Positions 1 through 8,987 are shown, counted from the stretch's first letter. The stretch is DNA of 64,000 nucleotides from Oceanimonas pelagia (GCF_030849025.1 NZ_CP118224.1:64501-128500), one strand, 5' to 3'. Translations and numbers: made by a program. Notes: a model not told the origin generated them from the letters alone.

Positions 1-1
1 G

Positions 2-76
2 CGCGGCATGGCCTTTAACACCGGGCCGGTTGCCGGGCATCTGGCAGGGAGCGAGCGTCAGCGTCACGCCGGCTGA
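2..76 (+). CDS. Possible C-terminal end of a gene cut by the window edge
   Basis: An open frame runs from the window edge to a TGA at 74-76 and would encode the last 24 residues of a protein whose start lies outside the window. The fragment carries no recognisable motif, so no product is proposed. It would be convergent with the pirin gene, whose stop follows within ten bases, an ordinary arrangement for a tail-to-tail gene pair. A frame this short can arise by chance in GC-rich DNA. Confidence 0.3.
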   Translation, partial: RGMAFNTGPVAGHLAGSERQRHAG

Positions 77-82
77 CTCCGG

Positions 83-964
83 CTATTTTTGTCCGGCCGG
101 CAGCGGCGGTGCCGCCATGGCCTCGCCGTCATAGCCCTTAACCTTGCCAAACCGGGGGCTGCCCGCCTGCCAGTCGGCCAGGGCCTCGGCAATCTCGGCC
201 TCGCTGTGGCCCACCAGATTCCACCAGATATAAATGCGCTCTTCGAGCGGCTCGCCCCCGAGCAACAGCACCCGGGCGCTTTCTTCCAGGCTTAGCTCAA
301 GGCGGTCTTGCGCCGTCCGCACATAGACCAGCTCATTGGGGCCGGTCCACTCACCGTCCAGCTCCATACCGCCTTCCAGCACCAGCAGGCCGTATTCAAA
401 CTCCGGCCGTAGCGCCAGGGTCAGGGTGGTGGGCTGACGGGCGTGCAAATCCAGCCCCACCAGAGGGGAAAACAACAGCGTCGGCGCCCTGTGGCCGGCG
501 TATTCGCCCGCCAGCAGGGTAAAACATACGCCCCGTTGCGACCACATGGGCAGCCGGGGGTAATGATCAAAGCGGGGCGGCGTGTGCCGGTCGGCGTAGG
601 GCAGGGCAATCCACAACTGGGCCGCGTGCAGTTCACGCTCGCCGGCCACCGACTCCTCGCTGTGGGCAATGCCCCGGCCGGCGGTCATCAGGTTGACCTG
701 GCCGGGCTGAATGATCTGCTCGTGGCCCAGGCTGTCTCTGTGCAGCACCCGTCCCCTGATCATCCAGGTAAAGGTTTGCAGACCGATGTGGGGATGGGGC
801 CCCACCCGCAGGCCCGGCTCGCCGGCGGCAAAGTGTGAGGGGCCGGCATGATCGAGAAAACACCAGGCACCGATCAGCCGGCGCTGGCGTACCGGCAGCA
901 GGCGGGTCACCGGAATGCCGCCCACCCTGGAGTGACGGGCGGGCAGTCGTTCGAACGGGCTCAT
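83..964 (-). CDS. Pirin family protein
   Basis: A 293-residue bicupin of the pirin family. The N-terminal cupin carries the family signature: GPHPHIGLQTFTW near residues 55-67 supplies metal-binding histidines, and TAGRGIAHSEE near residues 94-104 supplies the rest of the iron site. Bacterial pirins such as E. coli YhhW have quercetin 2,3-dioxygenase activity in vitro; others modulate metabolic enzymes, so the physiological role here is open. The length is normal for the family and the start ATG is preceded by AAGGAGC. The gene appears to be monocistronic, divergent from nothing obvious and separated from the norB terminator by about 60 bases. Confidence 0.9.
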   Translation of the reverse strand: MSPFERLPARHSRVGGIPVTRLLPVRQRRLIGAWCFLDHAGPSHFAAGEPGLRVGPHPHIGLQTFTWMIRGRVLHRDSLGHEQIIQPGQVNLMTAGRGIAHSEESVAGERELHAAQLWIALPYADRHTPPRFDHYPRLPMWSQRGVCFTLLAGEYAGHRAPTLLFSPLVGLDLHARQPTTLTLALRPEFEYGLLVLEGGMELDGEWTGPNELVYVRTAQDRLELSLEESARVLLLGGEPLEERIYIWWNLVGHSEAEIAEALADWQAGSPRFGKVKGYDGEAMAAPPLPAGQK

Positions 965-1023
965 TATGGCTCCTTGATGCAGTAATGGCTTCCTTGTTCA
1001 GCATAGCGACAAAGCGGCGGGCA

Positions 1024-1049
1024 CAAAAAAGGCCCCGCCATGCGGGGCC
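1024..1049 (-). terminator. Rho-independent terminator of the ytfE-norB operon
   Basis: Read on the minus strand, GGCCCCGC, a 3-nt loop and GCGGGGCC form a perfect 8-bp stem followed by six Ts. It lies about 30 bases after the norB stop. Confidence 0.85.
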
Positions 1050-1080
1050 AAACCAGACTTACAACCAGACTACCGAGAAA

Positions 1081-3381
1081 TCATTTGCTCATCAGCTCGG
1101 GCACATCGCACTCCTGAGGCGCGATGGCGTGGGGCAGGGCATGGCCGGTGGGCTGGCGCAGGCCAATAATCACCTGCCAGGTTACCGCCAGGGCACCGAC
1201 GATAAACACCACGTCGCCAAAGGTGCGCACCCAGCGCAGGGTTTGCAGCAGGCCCTGCTGCATAAAGCTCTCGCTGCGGGCATACCAGAGGCCTTCGCTG
1301 GCGCTGGCCACAAACTGAATGATCCCCACCGGCAGCACGCTGGTAAACAGCATCAGCACCAGGCCGCCGTTCATCCACCAGAAAGCGGTTTTCATCAGCG
1401 ACTCGTTAAACACCATGTTGGGGCGAATGTAGCGCAGCACCAGCAGGGCAAAGCCCAGGGCCAGGAAGCCATACACACCGAACAGGGCCGCATGAGCGTG
1501 AGTGGCCGTGGTGTTCAGACCCTGAATGTAATAGAGCGCCACCGGGGGGTTGATCATAAAGCCCAGCACACCGGCGCCCAGCATGTTCCAGAACGCCACC
1601 GCCACAAAGAACATCAGCGGCCATTTCACATTTTCCATCCAGGGGGCGCTGTTCTTCAGGCGCCAGTTTTCCCAGGCTTCGTAACCCAGCACTATCAGGG
1701 GCACTACTTCCAGGGCGCTGAAGGTGGCGCCCACCGCCATCACCGGGGTGGTGGTGCCGGAGAAATACAGGTGGTGGAAGGTACCGGGAATGCCGCCCAG
1801 CATAAACAGTGAGGCCGAGGCCAGGCTGGCGGTGGTGGCGGCGCGGCGGGACACCAGCCCCATGCTGCAGAAGATAAAGGCCAGGGCGGTGGTGGCGAAC
1901 ACCTCAAAGAAGCCTTCCACCCACAGGTGCACAATCCACCAGCGCCAGTATTCCATGACCGAGATATGGGTGCGTTCGCCGTAGAAGAAGCCGGCACCGT
2001 AAAACAGGCCGATGGCGGCGCAGGAAGCGGTGAGCAGGGCCAGCAGGTTGCGGTCGCCGGGCTGGCGCAGCGCCGGTACCACGCCGCGCAGCATCAGCAC
2101 CAGCCACAGCACGATGCCGGTGAACTTGCCAATCTGCCACAGCCGGCCCAGATCCACATATTCATAGCCCTGATGACCCAGCCAGAAGTTAAGGTTGGCG
2201 GGCATGATTTGCGCAATGGCCAGATAGTTGCCGGCAAAGCTGCCCACCACCACGGCCACCAGCGCCCAGAACAGCACGTTGACCCCCAGCGCCTGATATT
2301 TGGGATCCTTGCCGCCGTTGATGATGGGCGCGAGGAACAGGCCGGCGGCGAGAAAGCCGGTGGCAATCCAGAACAGGGCGCTCTGAATGTGCCAGGTGCG
2401 CAGCAGCGAATAGGGGAACCACTTCGACAGCTCAATGCCGTAGAAATGCTGGCCTTCCACCGTGTAGTGAGCAGTGGCGCCCCCCAGCAGCACCTGAAAG
2501 GTAAACAGCGCCACCACCAGGAATACATACTTGCCCAGGGCCTTTTGCGACGGAGTCAGTTTAAAGCTGGTGAGCGGATCTTTCGCCGGGGCTTTGGGCT
2601 CGGCTTCCTCTTCCTTGCGCAGGAACGACCAGGCCCACACCAGGCCGCCCACGCCGGCGATCAGCAGTACCACGCTGACGATGGACCAGACAATGTTCTC
2701 GGCGGTGGGCTTGTTGCCGATCAGCGGCTCATGGGGCCAGTTGTTGGTGTAGGTGGCGGTGCTGTCCGGGCGCTCGGTAGAGGCGGCCCAGGCGGTCCAG
2801 AAGAAGAAGTTGGTCATATCCGCCCGGCGCTCGGCGCTGGGCAGGGTATTCTCCTTCATGGCAAAGCTCTGGCGGGTGCCTCTGAGTGTCGGGTCGTCGC
2901 CGAACAGCTTGTCGTAATAGGCGGCGGTATCGGCCATGGCCTGAGCACGACGTTCCGACAACACCAGTACATCGGTTTCGGCGTCATAGCCGTTGCGGCG
3001 GTATTCCTGCTTCAGCCGGTGTTGCAGCACCGCCTGCTGCTCGCCGTCGAGGTTGCCATAGCCGGTGCCGAATTCCTCCTGCGCGGCCAGCTCCAGCCAG
3101 GCCATCAGCTCCCGGTGCAGCCAGTCGGCGGTCCAGTCCGGTGCCTGATAGGCACCGTGCCCCCAGATTGAGCCCAGTTGCATGCCACCTACCGACTGCC
3201 AGGCGGTCTGACCGTCGAGAATGCCGTCGTGGGTGGTGAGCAGGGTGCCGTTTTCGGTGACCACCTGAGCGGGAATGGGGGGAGCCACCCGGTACACTTC
3301 GCGGCCAAAATAGCCAAGAACGGAAAAGGTAATGCCGAGGATCACGATTAGCAGGATCCACAGGCGACGATAATTAGCCAT
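1081..3381 (-). CDS. norB: Quinol-dependent nitric oxide reductase (qNOR), single-subunit NorB
   Basis: A 766-residue integral membrane enzyme that reduces two NO to N2O with electrons from quinol. The length is typical of single-chain qNOR, in which a cytochrome c-like N-terminal extension without heme motifs is fused to the 12-helix catalytic domain. No CXXCH is present in the N-terminal 220 residues. Catalytic landmarks include HLWVEGFFEV near residue 485, TFHHLYFSG near 535 (paired histidines at the heme/non-heme iron centre) and THAHAALFG near 630. Its ATG overlaps the end of ytfE by 8 bases and has a strong AGGAGG site, so the two are translated together from the sigma-54 promoter upstream of ytfE. 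Without other denitrification genes in view, NO detoxification is the safest role. Confidence 0.95.
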   Translation of the reverse strand: MANYRRLWILLIVILGITFSVLGYFGREVYRVAPPIPAQVVTENGTLLTTHDGILDGQTAWQSVGGMQLGSIWGHGAYQAPDWTADWLHRELMAWLELAAQEEFGTGYGNLDGEQQAVLQHRLKQEYRRNGYDAETDVLVLSERRAQAMADTAAYYDKLFGDDPTLRGTRQSFAMKENTLPSAERRADMTNFFFWTAWAASTERPDSTATYTNNWPHEPLIGNKPTAENIVWSIVSVVLLIAGVGGLVWAWSFLRKEEEAEPKAPAKDPLTSFKLTPSQKALGKYVFLVVALFTFQVLLGGATAHYTVEGQHFYGIELSKWFPYSLLRTWHIQSALFWIATGFLAAGLFLAPIINGGKDPKYQALGVNVLFWALVAVVVGSFAGNYLAIAQIMPANLNFWLGHQGYEYVDLGRLWQIGKFTGIVLWLVLMLRGVVPALRQPGDRNLLALLTASCAAIGLFYGAGFFYGERTHISVMEYWRWWIVHLWVEGFFEVFATTALAFIFCSMGLVSRRAATTASLASASLFMLGGIPGTFHHLYFSGTTTPVMAVGATFSALEVVPLIVLGYEAWENWRLKNSAPWMENVKWPLMFFVAVAFWNMLGAGVLGFMINPPVALYYIQGLNTTATHAHAALFGVYGFLALGFALLVLRYIRPNMVFNESLMKTAFWWMNGGLVLMLFTSVLPVGIIQFVASASEGLWYARSESFMQQGLLQTLRWVRTFGDVVFIVGALAVTWQVIIGLRQPTGHALPHAIAPQECDVPELMSK

Positions 3382-4051
3382 GCTGCACCTCCTGGCGCTG
3401 AGCAGAGTTGAACAGAATGTTGTTTTCCAGATGAATGTGCTGCATCAGATCGGTTTGCAGCTCGTTAATGCCGGTATACAGTGCCTGCCAGCTGGCGCAG
3501 GCACCGGCAGGCAGGGAAAAGTCGTGGGTAAGCCGGGCCAGCCGGGCCAGCGCCTCGCCGTGGTCGTCGTGCTCCATGCGCATCACGCTGATCGGCCCCT
3601 GGGCAGGGGCAAACAGGCCACGGCGCAGCATGGGGAACAAAATCTGCTCCTCCTTCTGCATATGGCTTTCCAGCTCCTGGCGCATGGCCTCCAGGTGCTC
3701 CGCCAGTCCTTTGGGGCAGAGGGGGTTGTCTTCGTGCACCGCTTCCACCCGCCGGGCCAGTTGCACCAGCTCGGGTAGCTGCTGGCGGTGCACCTGATGA
3801 TAACGGGCCAGAATATGATCAATCAGCTCATTGGTGCCGGCCTCGGCCCAGTTGATGTCGCTTTCGTTACGGGCCGGCAGGGCTTCCAGCCGGGCGAGCA
3901 CCTCGGCGCTGTCGAGGCCGCGCTCCGCCAGCGCCTCGCTCAGCAGGGCATGGCCGCCGCAGCAATAATCCAGCCGGTAATGATGAAATACCCGGGTGGC
4001 CCCCGGAAGGTCCCGGGCCAGTGCGGCCAGGGAGTGATTGAGCAGGCTCAT
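3374..4051 (-). CDS. ytfE: Iron-sulfur cluster repair di-iron protein YtfE/ScdA (RIC)
   Basis: A 225-residue cytoplasmic di-iron protein of the RIC family, which repairs Fe-S clusters damaged by NO and oxidative stress and can also reduce NO. The N-terminal ScdA_N domain includes the hallmark CCGGH at residues 30-34. The hemerythrin-like four-helix domain follows, with iron-ligand histidines and glutamates in RYHQVHR, HMQKEEQILFP, MEHDDHGE and HIHLENNILF. The start has AAGGAG seven bases upstream. It is the first gene of a two-gene operon with norB, preceded by a sigma-54 promoter and NorR operators, so induction by NO through NorR is expected. The pairing of a repair protein with qNOR under one NO-responsive promoter is functionally coherent. 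Confidence 0.95.
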   Translation of the reverse strand: MSLLNHSLAALARDLPGATRVFHHYRLDYCCGGHALLSEALAERGLDSAEVLARLEALPARNESDINWAEAGTNELIDHILARYHQVHRQQLPELVQLARRVEAVHEDNPLCPKGLAEHLEAMRQELESHMQKEEQILFPMLRRGLFAPAQGPISVMRMEHDDHGEALARLARLTHDFSLPAGACASWQALYTGINELQTDLMQHIHLENNILFNSAQRQEVQHG

Positions 4052-4090
4052 GAGATGGCTCCTTGTACATGTTACCCTTGCTCAATAAGT

Positions 4091-4106
4091 GGCAAGTTAT
4101 GTGCCA
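4091..4106 (-). promoter_or_regulatory. Sigma-54 (-24/-12) promoter of ytfE-norB
   Basis: On the minus strand TGGCAC-N5-TTGC matches the sigma-54 consensus at every defined position, with GG and GC at the required spacing. Predicted transcription start is near 4080, about 30 bases before the ytfE ATG. NorR is a sigma-54 activator and its gene is divergent, which fixes the regulatory partner. Confidence 0.92.
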
Positions 4107-4146
4107 CTTTCTAAGTTATTGATTTAAGTTGTTATTAATTTTTTGT

Positions 4147-4204
4147 GGTGTTTTTTACCCTGCTGGAATAGGGTGTATAAAACCCTTTAATGGTAAAAAT
4201 AACC
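4147..4204 (+). promoter_or_regulatory. Three NorR operators, GGT-N7-ACC
   Basis: Three exact GGT-N7-ACC elements lie at 4147-4159, 4172-4184 and 4192-4204. E. coli NorR binds three GT-N7-AC sites between norR and norVW, so the number and form match the known enhancer. The sites sit roughly 40-125 bases upstream of the sigma-54 promoter. The third ends one base before the preferred norR ATG, so bound NorR could repress its own gene. Confidence 0.9.
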
Positions 4205-5740
4205 ATGATTTACGAACTCCTGCTGGCGGATCTGGCCACCGAGCTGCCCAGCGCCGTGCGGCTGCAGAGTCTGGTGCGCATGGTGCGCGAGCATTTTGGC
4301 TGCGGCGCCGTGTGCCTGCTGCGGTTGCAGGACGGTGTACTCAGCCCGGTGGCCACCGACGGCCTGGTGCGTGAGGCGCTGGGGCGTCGCTTTGTGGTGG
4401 CCCAGCACCCGCGGCTGGCGGCCATTCTGGCCAGCCGCAGCACAGTGGCCTTTGCGCCCGACTCACCCCTGCCCGATCCTTACGATGGCCTGTTGGAGCA
4501 CCATGTGGGTGAGGCGCTGCCGGTGCACGACTGCATGGGCATCAGCCTGTATGTGAATGGTGAGCAATGGGGCGCCCTGACCCTGGACGCGCTCACCGCC
4601 GGCACCTTTGATCAGGATGCCCGCGACTCGCTGCAGCGGCTGGCGCTCACCGTGGCCGCCGCGGTGCGCATGACCCGGCTGGAGCGGGACATGCGCGCCC
4701 TGCGGCTGGCCCGGCAGGACGCGCCGGCCTTGCCGGGCGATCACCCGGAAGGGGAAATTCTGGGACAGAGCACAGTGCTCAAGCGGCTGCTGCACGAGCT
4801 GGATGTGGTGGCCGACTCGGATCTGCCGGTGTTGCTCACCGGTGAAACCGGGGTGGGCAAGGACTTGTTCGCCCGCCGTCTGCACCAGCGCTCGCCCCGG
4901 CGGGATCGGCCGCTGGTGCAGGTAAACTGCGCCGCCTTGCCGGAATCCCTGGCCGAAAGCGAGCTGTTCGGTCATGTAAAGGGCGCCTTTTCCGGCGCCG
5001 GCAACGCCAGGCCCGGCCGCTTTGAGGCCGCCGACGGCGGCACCCTGTTTCTGGATGAGGTGGGGGAGCTGCCCCTCGGCATTCAGGCCAAGCTGCTGCG
5101 GGCGCTGCAAAACGGCGAAATTCAGCGGCTGGGGGAAGACGCGCCGCGCAAAGTGAACGTGCGGGTGATTGCCGCCACCAACCGCCAGCTGCACGACAGC
5201 GTGCGCGACGGCCACTTTCGCGCCGATCTCTATCACCGGCTGTCGGTGTATCCGGTGCCCATTCCGCCGCTGCGGGAGCGGGAAAACGACGTGCTGGTGC
5301 TGGCCGGCCATTTTCTGGAGCTGAACCGGGGCCGGCTGGGGCTGCGCAGCCTGCGGCTGTCGCCCGCCGCCGAACAAGCCCTGTGCGCCTATGCCTGGCC
5401 CGGCAATGTGCGTGAGCTGGAGCATGTGATCAGCCGCGCCGCCATCAAGGCCCTGAGTCGGGGCGCCGACCGCGCCGACATCATCACCCTGGAGCCGGAA
5501 CTGCTGGATCTGGCCGGCGACATGCCATTAACCAAACCTGCCCAGGCGGAAAGCAAGCCCGCACCGGTGGCATCGCCGCCCCCGCTGGCCAGCCTGCAAC
5601 AGGTGACCCAGCAGGCCCAGCAACAGGCCATAGCACACGCCCTGGCCGCCACCGACCACAACTGGGCCGCCGCCGCCCGCCTGCTGGACGTGGACCCCAG
5701 CAACCTGCATAAACTGGCGAAGAGGCTGGGGATGAAGTGA
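4205..5740 (+). CDS. norR: NorR, nitric-oxide-sensing sigma-54 activator
   Basis: A 511-residue enhancer-binding protein. The N-terminal GAF domain (about 1-165) keeps the regions that ligate the NO-sensing ferrous iron in E. coli NorR: HPRL, DSPLPDPYDG and HDC. The AAA+ domain follows, with Walker A GETGVGKD near residue 215, the sigma-54 contact loop as GAFSGA near 260 and Walker B FLDEVGEL near 283. A Fis-type helix-turn-helix ends the protein. An in-frame ATG at 4190 would add five residues, but the third NorR operator lies between the two ATGs and the 4205 start matches the length of E. coli NorR; neither start has a clear ribosome-binding site. It is divergent from ytfE-norB. Confidence 0.95.
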   Translation: MIYELLLADLATELPSAVRLQSLVRMVREHFGCGAVCLLRLQDGVLSPVATDGLVREALGRRFVVAQHPRLAAILASRSTVAFAPDSPLPDPYDGLLEHHVGEALPVHDCMGISLYVNGEQWGALTLDALTAGTFDQDARDSLQRLALTVAAAVRMTRLERDMRALRLARQDAPALPGDHPEGEILGQSTVLKRLLHELDVVADSDLPVLLTGETGVGKDLFARRLHQRSPRRDRPLVQVNCAALPESLAESELFGHVKGAFSGAGNARPGRFEAADGGTLFLDEVGELPLGIQAKLLRALQNGEIQRLGEDAPRKVNVRVIAATNRQLHDSVRDGHFRADLYHRLSVYPVPIPPLRERENDVLVLAGHFLELNRGRLGLRSLRLSPAAEQALCAYAWPGNVRELEHVISRAAIKALSRGADRADIITLEPELLDLAGDMPLTKPAQAESKPAPVASPPPLASLQQVTQQAQQQAIAHALAATDHNWAAAARLLDVDPSNLHKLAKRLGMK

Positions 5741-5747
5741 GCGAGGC

Positions 5748-7409
5748 TCAGGCAAAGCGGCCAGTGGCCGCCTTGACTTTGCCGTGTTTGTGTTGATACA
5801 TGCGCTCATCTGCCAACGCCAGACACTGGGACAGGCCATTGCTTTCCAGGCTGGTGGCCATGCCGTGGCTCAGGCCGGTGCTGTGCCAGCCGGCCTGGCG
5901 CAGGGCGGTTTCGGATGCGTGCAAACGTTGCTGCAGTTGCTGTTGCAATGCCATAAACCGGTCGGGTTGCGTGATCGGCACCAGCCACAGAAATTCGTCG
6001 CCGCCGGTGCGATACACACTGCCCAGCTTGTCCAGTTGCATCTGCATTTGCCGGGCGACAAACACCAGAAAGCGATCGCCCTCGTCATGGCCATGGGTGT
6101 CGTTAATGGCCTTGAAGCCGTCAACGTCGATAAACACCAGGCAGTAGGGCCGGTTGCCAAGCTGGTCAATGTGCTCGTGAAAGGCATGGCGGTTGCCTAT
6201 GCCGGTAAGGATATCCAGCCGAGACAGCTGATAGCTGCGCCGGTACTCCTGTTGTTGCATCTGCAGCCATTCGGCCAGCGACAGCAGAATGCAAAAACAG
6301 TCCAGTGCCAGGGCCAGCACCACCATGACCTCGGCGGAGCCGGCAAGATCGAGCCGGCCAATGTGCAGCAGCATGTAGACCAGCAGTGCCGCGCCATACA
6401 GCAGGTTGCCGGCCAGGTAATATTTGGCACGAAAGTCCTTTTTGCCCAGCATGCCCGCTCCGGTGGCAATGGCGGTGGGCACCCACAGCAGGGCAATGGC
6501 GTGGGAGATTTGATAGCCGAGCACAAAGGGCAGCCAGGGCATCAGCAGGCCCAGCCCCAGGCACAGCACGGACAGAACGTTGAAAAACCGGTTCAGCCGG
6601 GGGTGCAGGGAGCGGCAGTCAAACAGCAACCGGGTAAACTGGCTGGCGCAGGCAATGGCGAAGGGAAACAGCATCATGCCCCAGTAGGCCGGGTTGCTGT
6701 CGCCCACTCCCAGAAGAAACCCCCAGGCGCCGGAGGCGGCAAACCAGCCAATGCCGTGCAGACCCACATAGCCGGCACAGGCCAGGGTAACCGGCGCCTT
6801 TGTGCGGATATAGGCAAACAGGGCTATCAGCCCCAAAGTGAGCATGACGGCAATGCCCAGCAGGGTCGTGCTGTTGGTTGCAAATTGCTGTCGGTAAAAC
6901 TCGGCCTCAGGCACAAAATGGGGTTGGACCGGAGTCGGAAACTTTTTGGCCTCTATCAGCAACCACAGCACGCCGGCTTCACCGGGGGCAAGTGTGAGCG
7001 GCAGTGCCTGCTGGTGCAGCAGGCGTGCACTTCGGCTGGCACCCTGGCCAAACCCGGGCAGCGGTCGCAGCCGGCCATCACGGGGTTGCCAGTAGGCCAG
7101 GCCACGGTCGAGGTAGTTGGCGGGCAGGCGCACAAACCAGGTGCCGGACTGGTCGGCCCGGGCCGTTATGTTCAGGCGCAGGCCAAAGGTGCCTTCCCCT
7201 CCGAGGGTGGTGGCCACTGTCTCTGCGTGATTGAGGGCGGCGCGCAGCTGGCTGAAACGTGTGATGGTGTTGCCCTGAGGCAGGGCGTGCCACAGGTGCG
7301 CTTCCGCCAGCGAGGTGGTTGCTTGCTCCGTTAACACCGCTGATGCCGCCGTCAGTGCGCTGCTCCACAATGCCAGCAATAGCACCAGAATAACCCGACA
7401 TCCCTTCAT
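5748..7409 (-). CDS. Membrane diguanylate cyclase with 7TMR-DISM sensor
   Basis: A 553-residue inner-membrane protein predicted to make cyclic di-GMP. Signal peptide at residues 1-22, periplasmic 7TMR-DISMED2-like sensory domain to about 165, seven transmembrane helices from about 175 to 365, then a cytoplasmic GGDEF domain with FIDVDGFKAINDTHGHDEGD and an intact GGDEF near residues 467-471. The RxxD inhibitory site normally five residues before GGDEF is replaced (the positions read D-K-L-G), so feedback inhibition by product may be absent. The stop codon lies only 7 bases from that of norR, in convergent orientation. Periplasmic ligand unknown; DISMED2 domains generally bind carbohydrate-like molecules. 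Confidence 0.88.
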   Translation of the reverse strand: MKGCRVILVLLLALWSSALTAASAVLTEQATTSLAEAHLWHALPQGNTITRFSQLRAALNHAETVATTLGGEGTFGLRLNITARADQSGTWFVRLPANYLDRGLAYWQPRDGRLRPLPGFGQGASRSARLLHQQALPLTLAPGEAGVLWLLIEAKKFPTPVQPHFVPEAEFYRQQFATNSTTLLGIAVMLTLGLIALFAYIRTKAPVTLACAGYVGLHGIGWFAASGAWGFLLGVGDSNPAYWGMMLFPFAIACASQFTRLLFDCRSLHPRLNRFFNVLSVLCLGLGLLMPWLPFVLGYQISHAIALLWVPTAIATGAGMLGKKDFRAKYYLAGNLLYGAALLVYMLLHIGRLDLAGSAEVMVVLALALDCFCILLSLAEWLQMQQQEYRRSYQLSRLDILTGIGNRHAFHEHIDQLGNRPYCLVFIDVDGFKAINDTHGHDEGDRFLVFVARQMQMQLDKLGSVYRTGGDEFLWLVPITQPDRFMALQQQLQQRLHASETALRQAGWHSTGLSHGMATSLESNGLSQCLALADERMYQHKHGKVKAATGRFA

Positions 7410-7547
7410 TGGTGACCGTTATCCCGTATTTAAACGGATCCAGTGTATGCTCACATGCCTCTGAGCAACAGCATCAATTGGCACCTTTTGTTTGCAAAAA
7501 AACCGGTGGCCTGGCGGCATGCCGGTCCTTTTTGCAACGAAACGAAC

Positions 7548-8987
7548 TCAGCTTTCCAGGCTGCGCACCTTGCCGGCGAGAGCAGCAAAGTCAAAGGGCT
7601 GGCGGCTGGGCACCAGCAGCAGCAGGGCGGAGATCGCCACCGGCACAAAGGTGGCCAGCAGGAACGACTCCAGCAAATGAGTGGCGGCCTGCCCCGGTGC
7701 CGGGAACAGCATCAGGCCGGCCACCAGGCCGCCGAGGGTGCTGAGCATGGCATTCCAGCCCTGGTAGCGGGCGTTGTAGAAGCCGAAAAACACCGGAAAG
7801 GCGGCGGCGCAGCACAGCAGATCGGCCAGCAAAAACAGATAGAGCACGCTGAAGCCCTGAGAGGCCACATACAGCACCGGAACAGACGTCAGCACAATCA
7901 GCCAGCGCGACAGCCCCAGCAGGGTATGCACGCTGGTTTGCGGCAGCAGCCGGCGCAGGTCCACCACCAGCATACTGGTCAGGCCGCTGATGGTGGAGTC
8001 GGCGCTGCTCATGATCAGTGCCAGGCCAAAGGGCAGCAGGCCAATGGCAAACCACAGCGGCATGTTGGGCATGAGCACGCTGAACAGCGCCACCGAGCCG
8101 TCACCGTTCGAACCCAGGCCCACAAAGGCCAGGCCAAACAGCCCCATGATGAAGATGACGGGAAAGCTGAGCACACCGCTCAGAATAAAGCCGTTGCGGA
8201 TCACCTTGTTGTCCCGGGCGGCAAACACCCGCTGCCAGGTACCCTGGTAGAACAGGCCGGTCAGCACCACGGCGAGGAAGAAGGTCAGGCCCGACTTCAG
8301 CCCGGTGGTGTCGAGCGGGTCAAGCAGGTGCGGGGCGTTTTCCTGCAGGCCGGCCAGGGCCGGGGCCAGACCGCCGGTGGCCTGCCAGCCGAGCACGATC
8401 AGGGTGAGCAGAAACGGCAGTATCACCAGCATCTGCACCCGGTCGGTGAAAATGGTGACTTTCAGTCCGCCATACAGGGTGTAGAGCAGAGTGGCCACCA
8501 TTACGATGCCGGCGGTGGCCCACAGCGGCACCGGCGCCAGCAGCGCCACCATCTGGGCGATGGCGGTGAGGCCGGCGGTGAGCGAAATAAACATGTAAAA
8601 CAGCATGATCACCAGCACAAAGCCGAACATGCCGCGGCCATAGCGGCCCATGACAAATTCGGTGAGGGTGTGGCCGGCGGGCATCAGCTCGCGAATGCGT
8701 TTGCCGAGCGGAATCATCACCAGCCGGGGCGCCAGCACCCCCAGGGCATAACCGGTAATGGCACCAATGCCGCCCCAGGTGGCGGCCTGGGCCGGGCCGA
8801 ACAAAATCCAGGTGCCCATGGTGGTGGCCAGCAGGGTCAGGGTGGTGGCGGTGCCGCTCTGGCTGTTGCGGGCCACAATAAAGTCTTCCGGCTGATCGTT
8901 TTGCCGGCGGGCGTAAAGCAGCCCGGGTATGGCGAAGACCGCCGCAAATAAACAGAGCCATAAAATGGCGGTGGTGGTGTCCAGCAT
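7548..8987 (-). CDS. Sodium:solute symporter (SSS family), TPP-riboswitch controlled
   Basis: A 479-residue transporter of the SSS/SLC5 family with about 13 hydrophobic helices. The start at 8987 is chosen because AAAGGGAG lies eight bases upstream and the protein then begins directly with helix 1 (MLDTTTAILWLC); a longer frame reaching 9098 would run into the riboswitch. The TPP riboswitch in its leader means expression should rise when thiamine pyrophosphate is scarce, so the cargo is probably thiamine or a biosynthetic precursor. SSS-family carriers under TPP riboswitches have been noted in comparative work (called ThiV). Substrate is inferred from regulation alone; nothing in the sequence fixes it. 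Confidence 0.87.
   Translation of the reverse strand: MLDTTTAILWLCLFAAVFAIPGLLYARRQNDQPEDFIVARNSQSGTATTLTLLATTMGTWILFGPAQAATWGGIGAITGYALGVLAPRLVMIPLGKRIRELMPAGHTLTEFVMGRYGRGMFGFVLVIMLFYMFISLTAGLTAIAQMVALLAPVPLWATAGIVMVATLLYTLYGGLKVTIFTDRVQMLVILPFLLTLIVLGWQATGGLAPALAGLQENAPHLLDPLDTTGLKSGLTFFLAVVLTGLFYQGTWQRVFAARDNKVIRNGFILSGVLSFPVIFIMGLFGLAFVGLGSNGDGSVALFSVLMPNMPLWFAIGLLPFGLALIMSSADSTISGLTSMLVVDLRRLLPQTSVHTLLGLSRWLIVLTSVPVLYVASQGFSVLYLFLLADLLCCAAAFPVFFGFYNARYQGWNAMLSTLGGLVAGLMLFPAPGQAATHLLESFLLATFVPVAISALLLLVPSRQPFDFAALAGKVRSLES

Noticed and set aside
1081-4051. A full denitrification cluster
   Set aside because: No nitrite or nitrous oxide reductase genes are in the window; only NO handling can be supported.
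7443-8951. A 502-codon plus-strand frame opposite the SSS symporter
   Set aside because: Gln/His/Gly-rich shadow; the minus strand has signature helices and a riboswitch with ribosome site.
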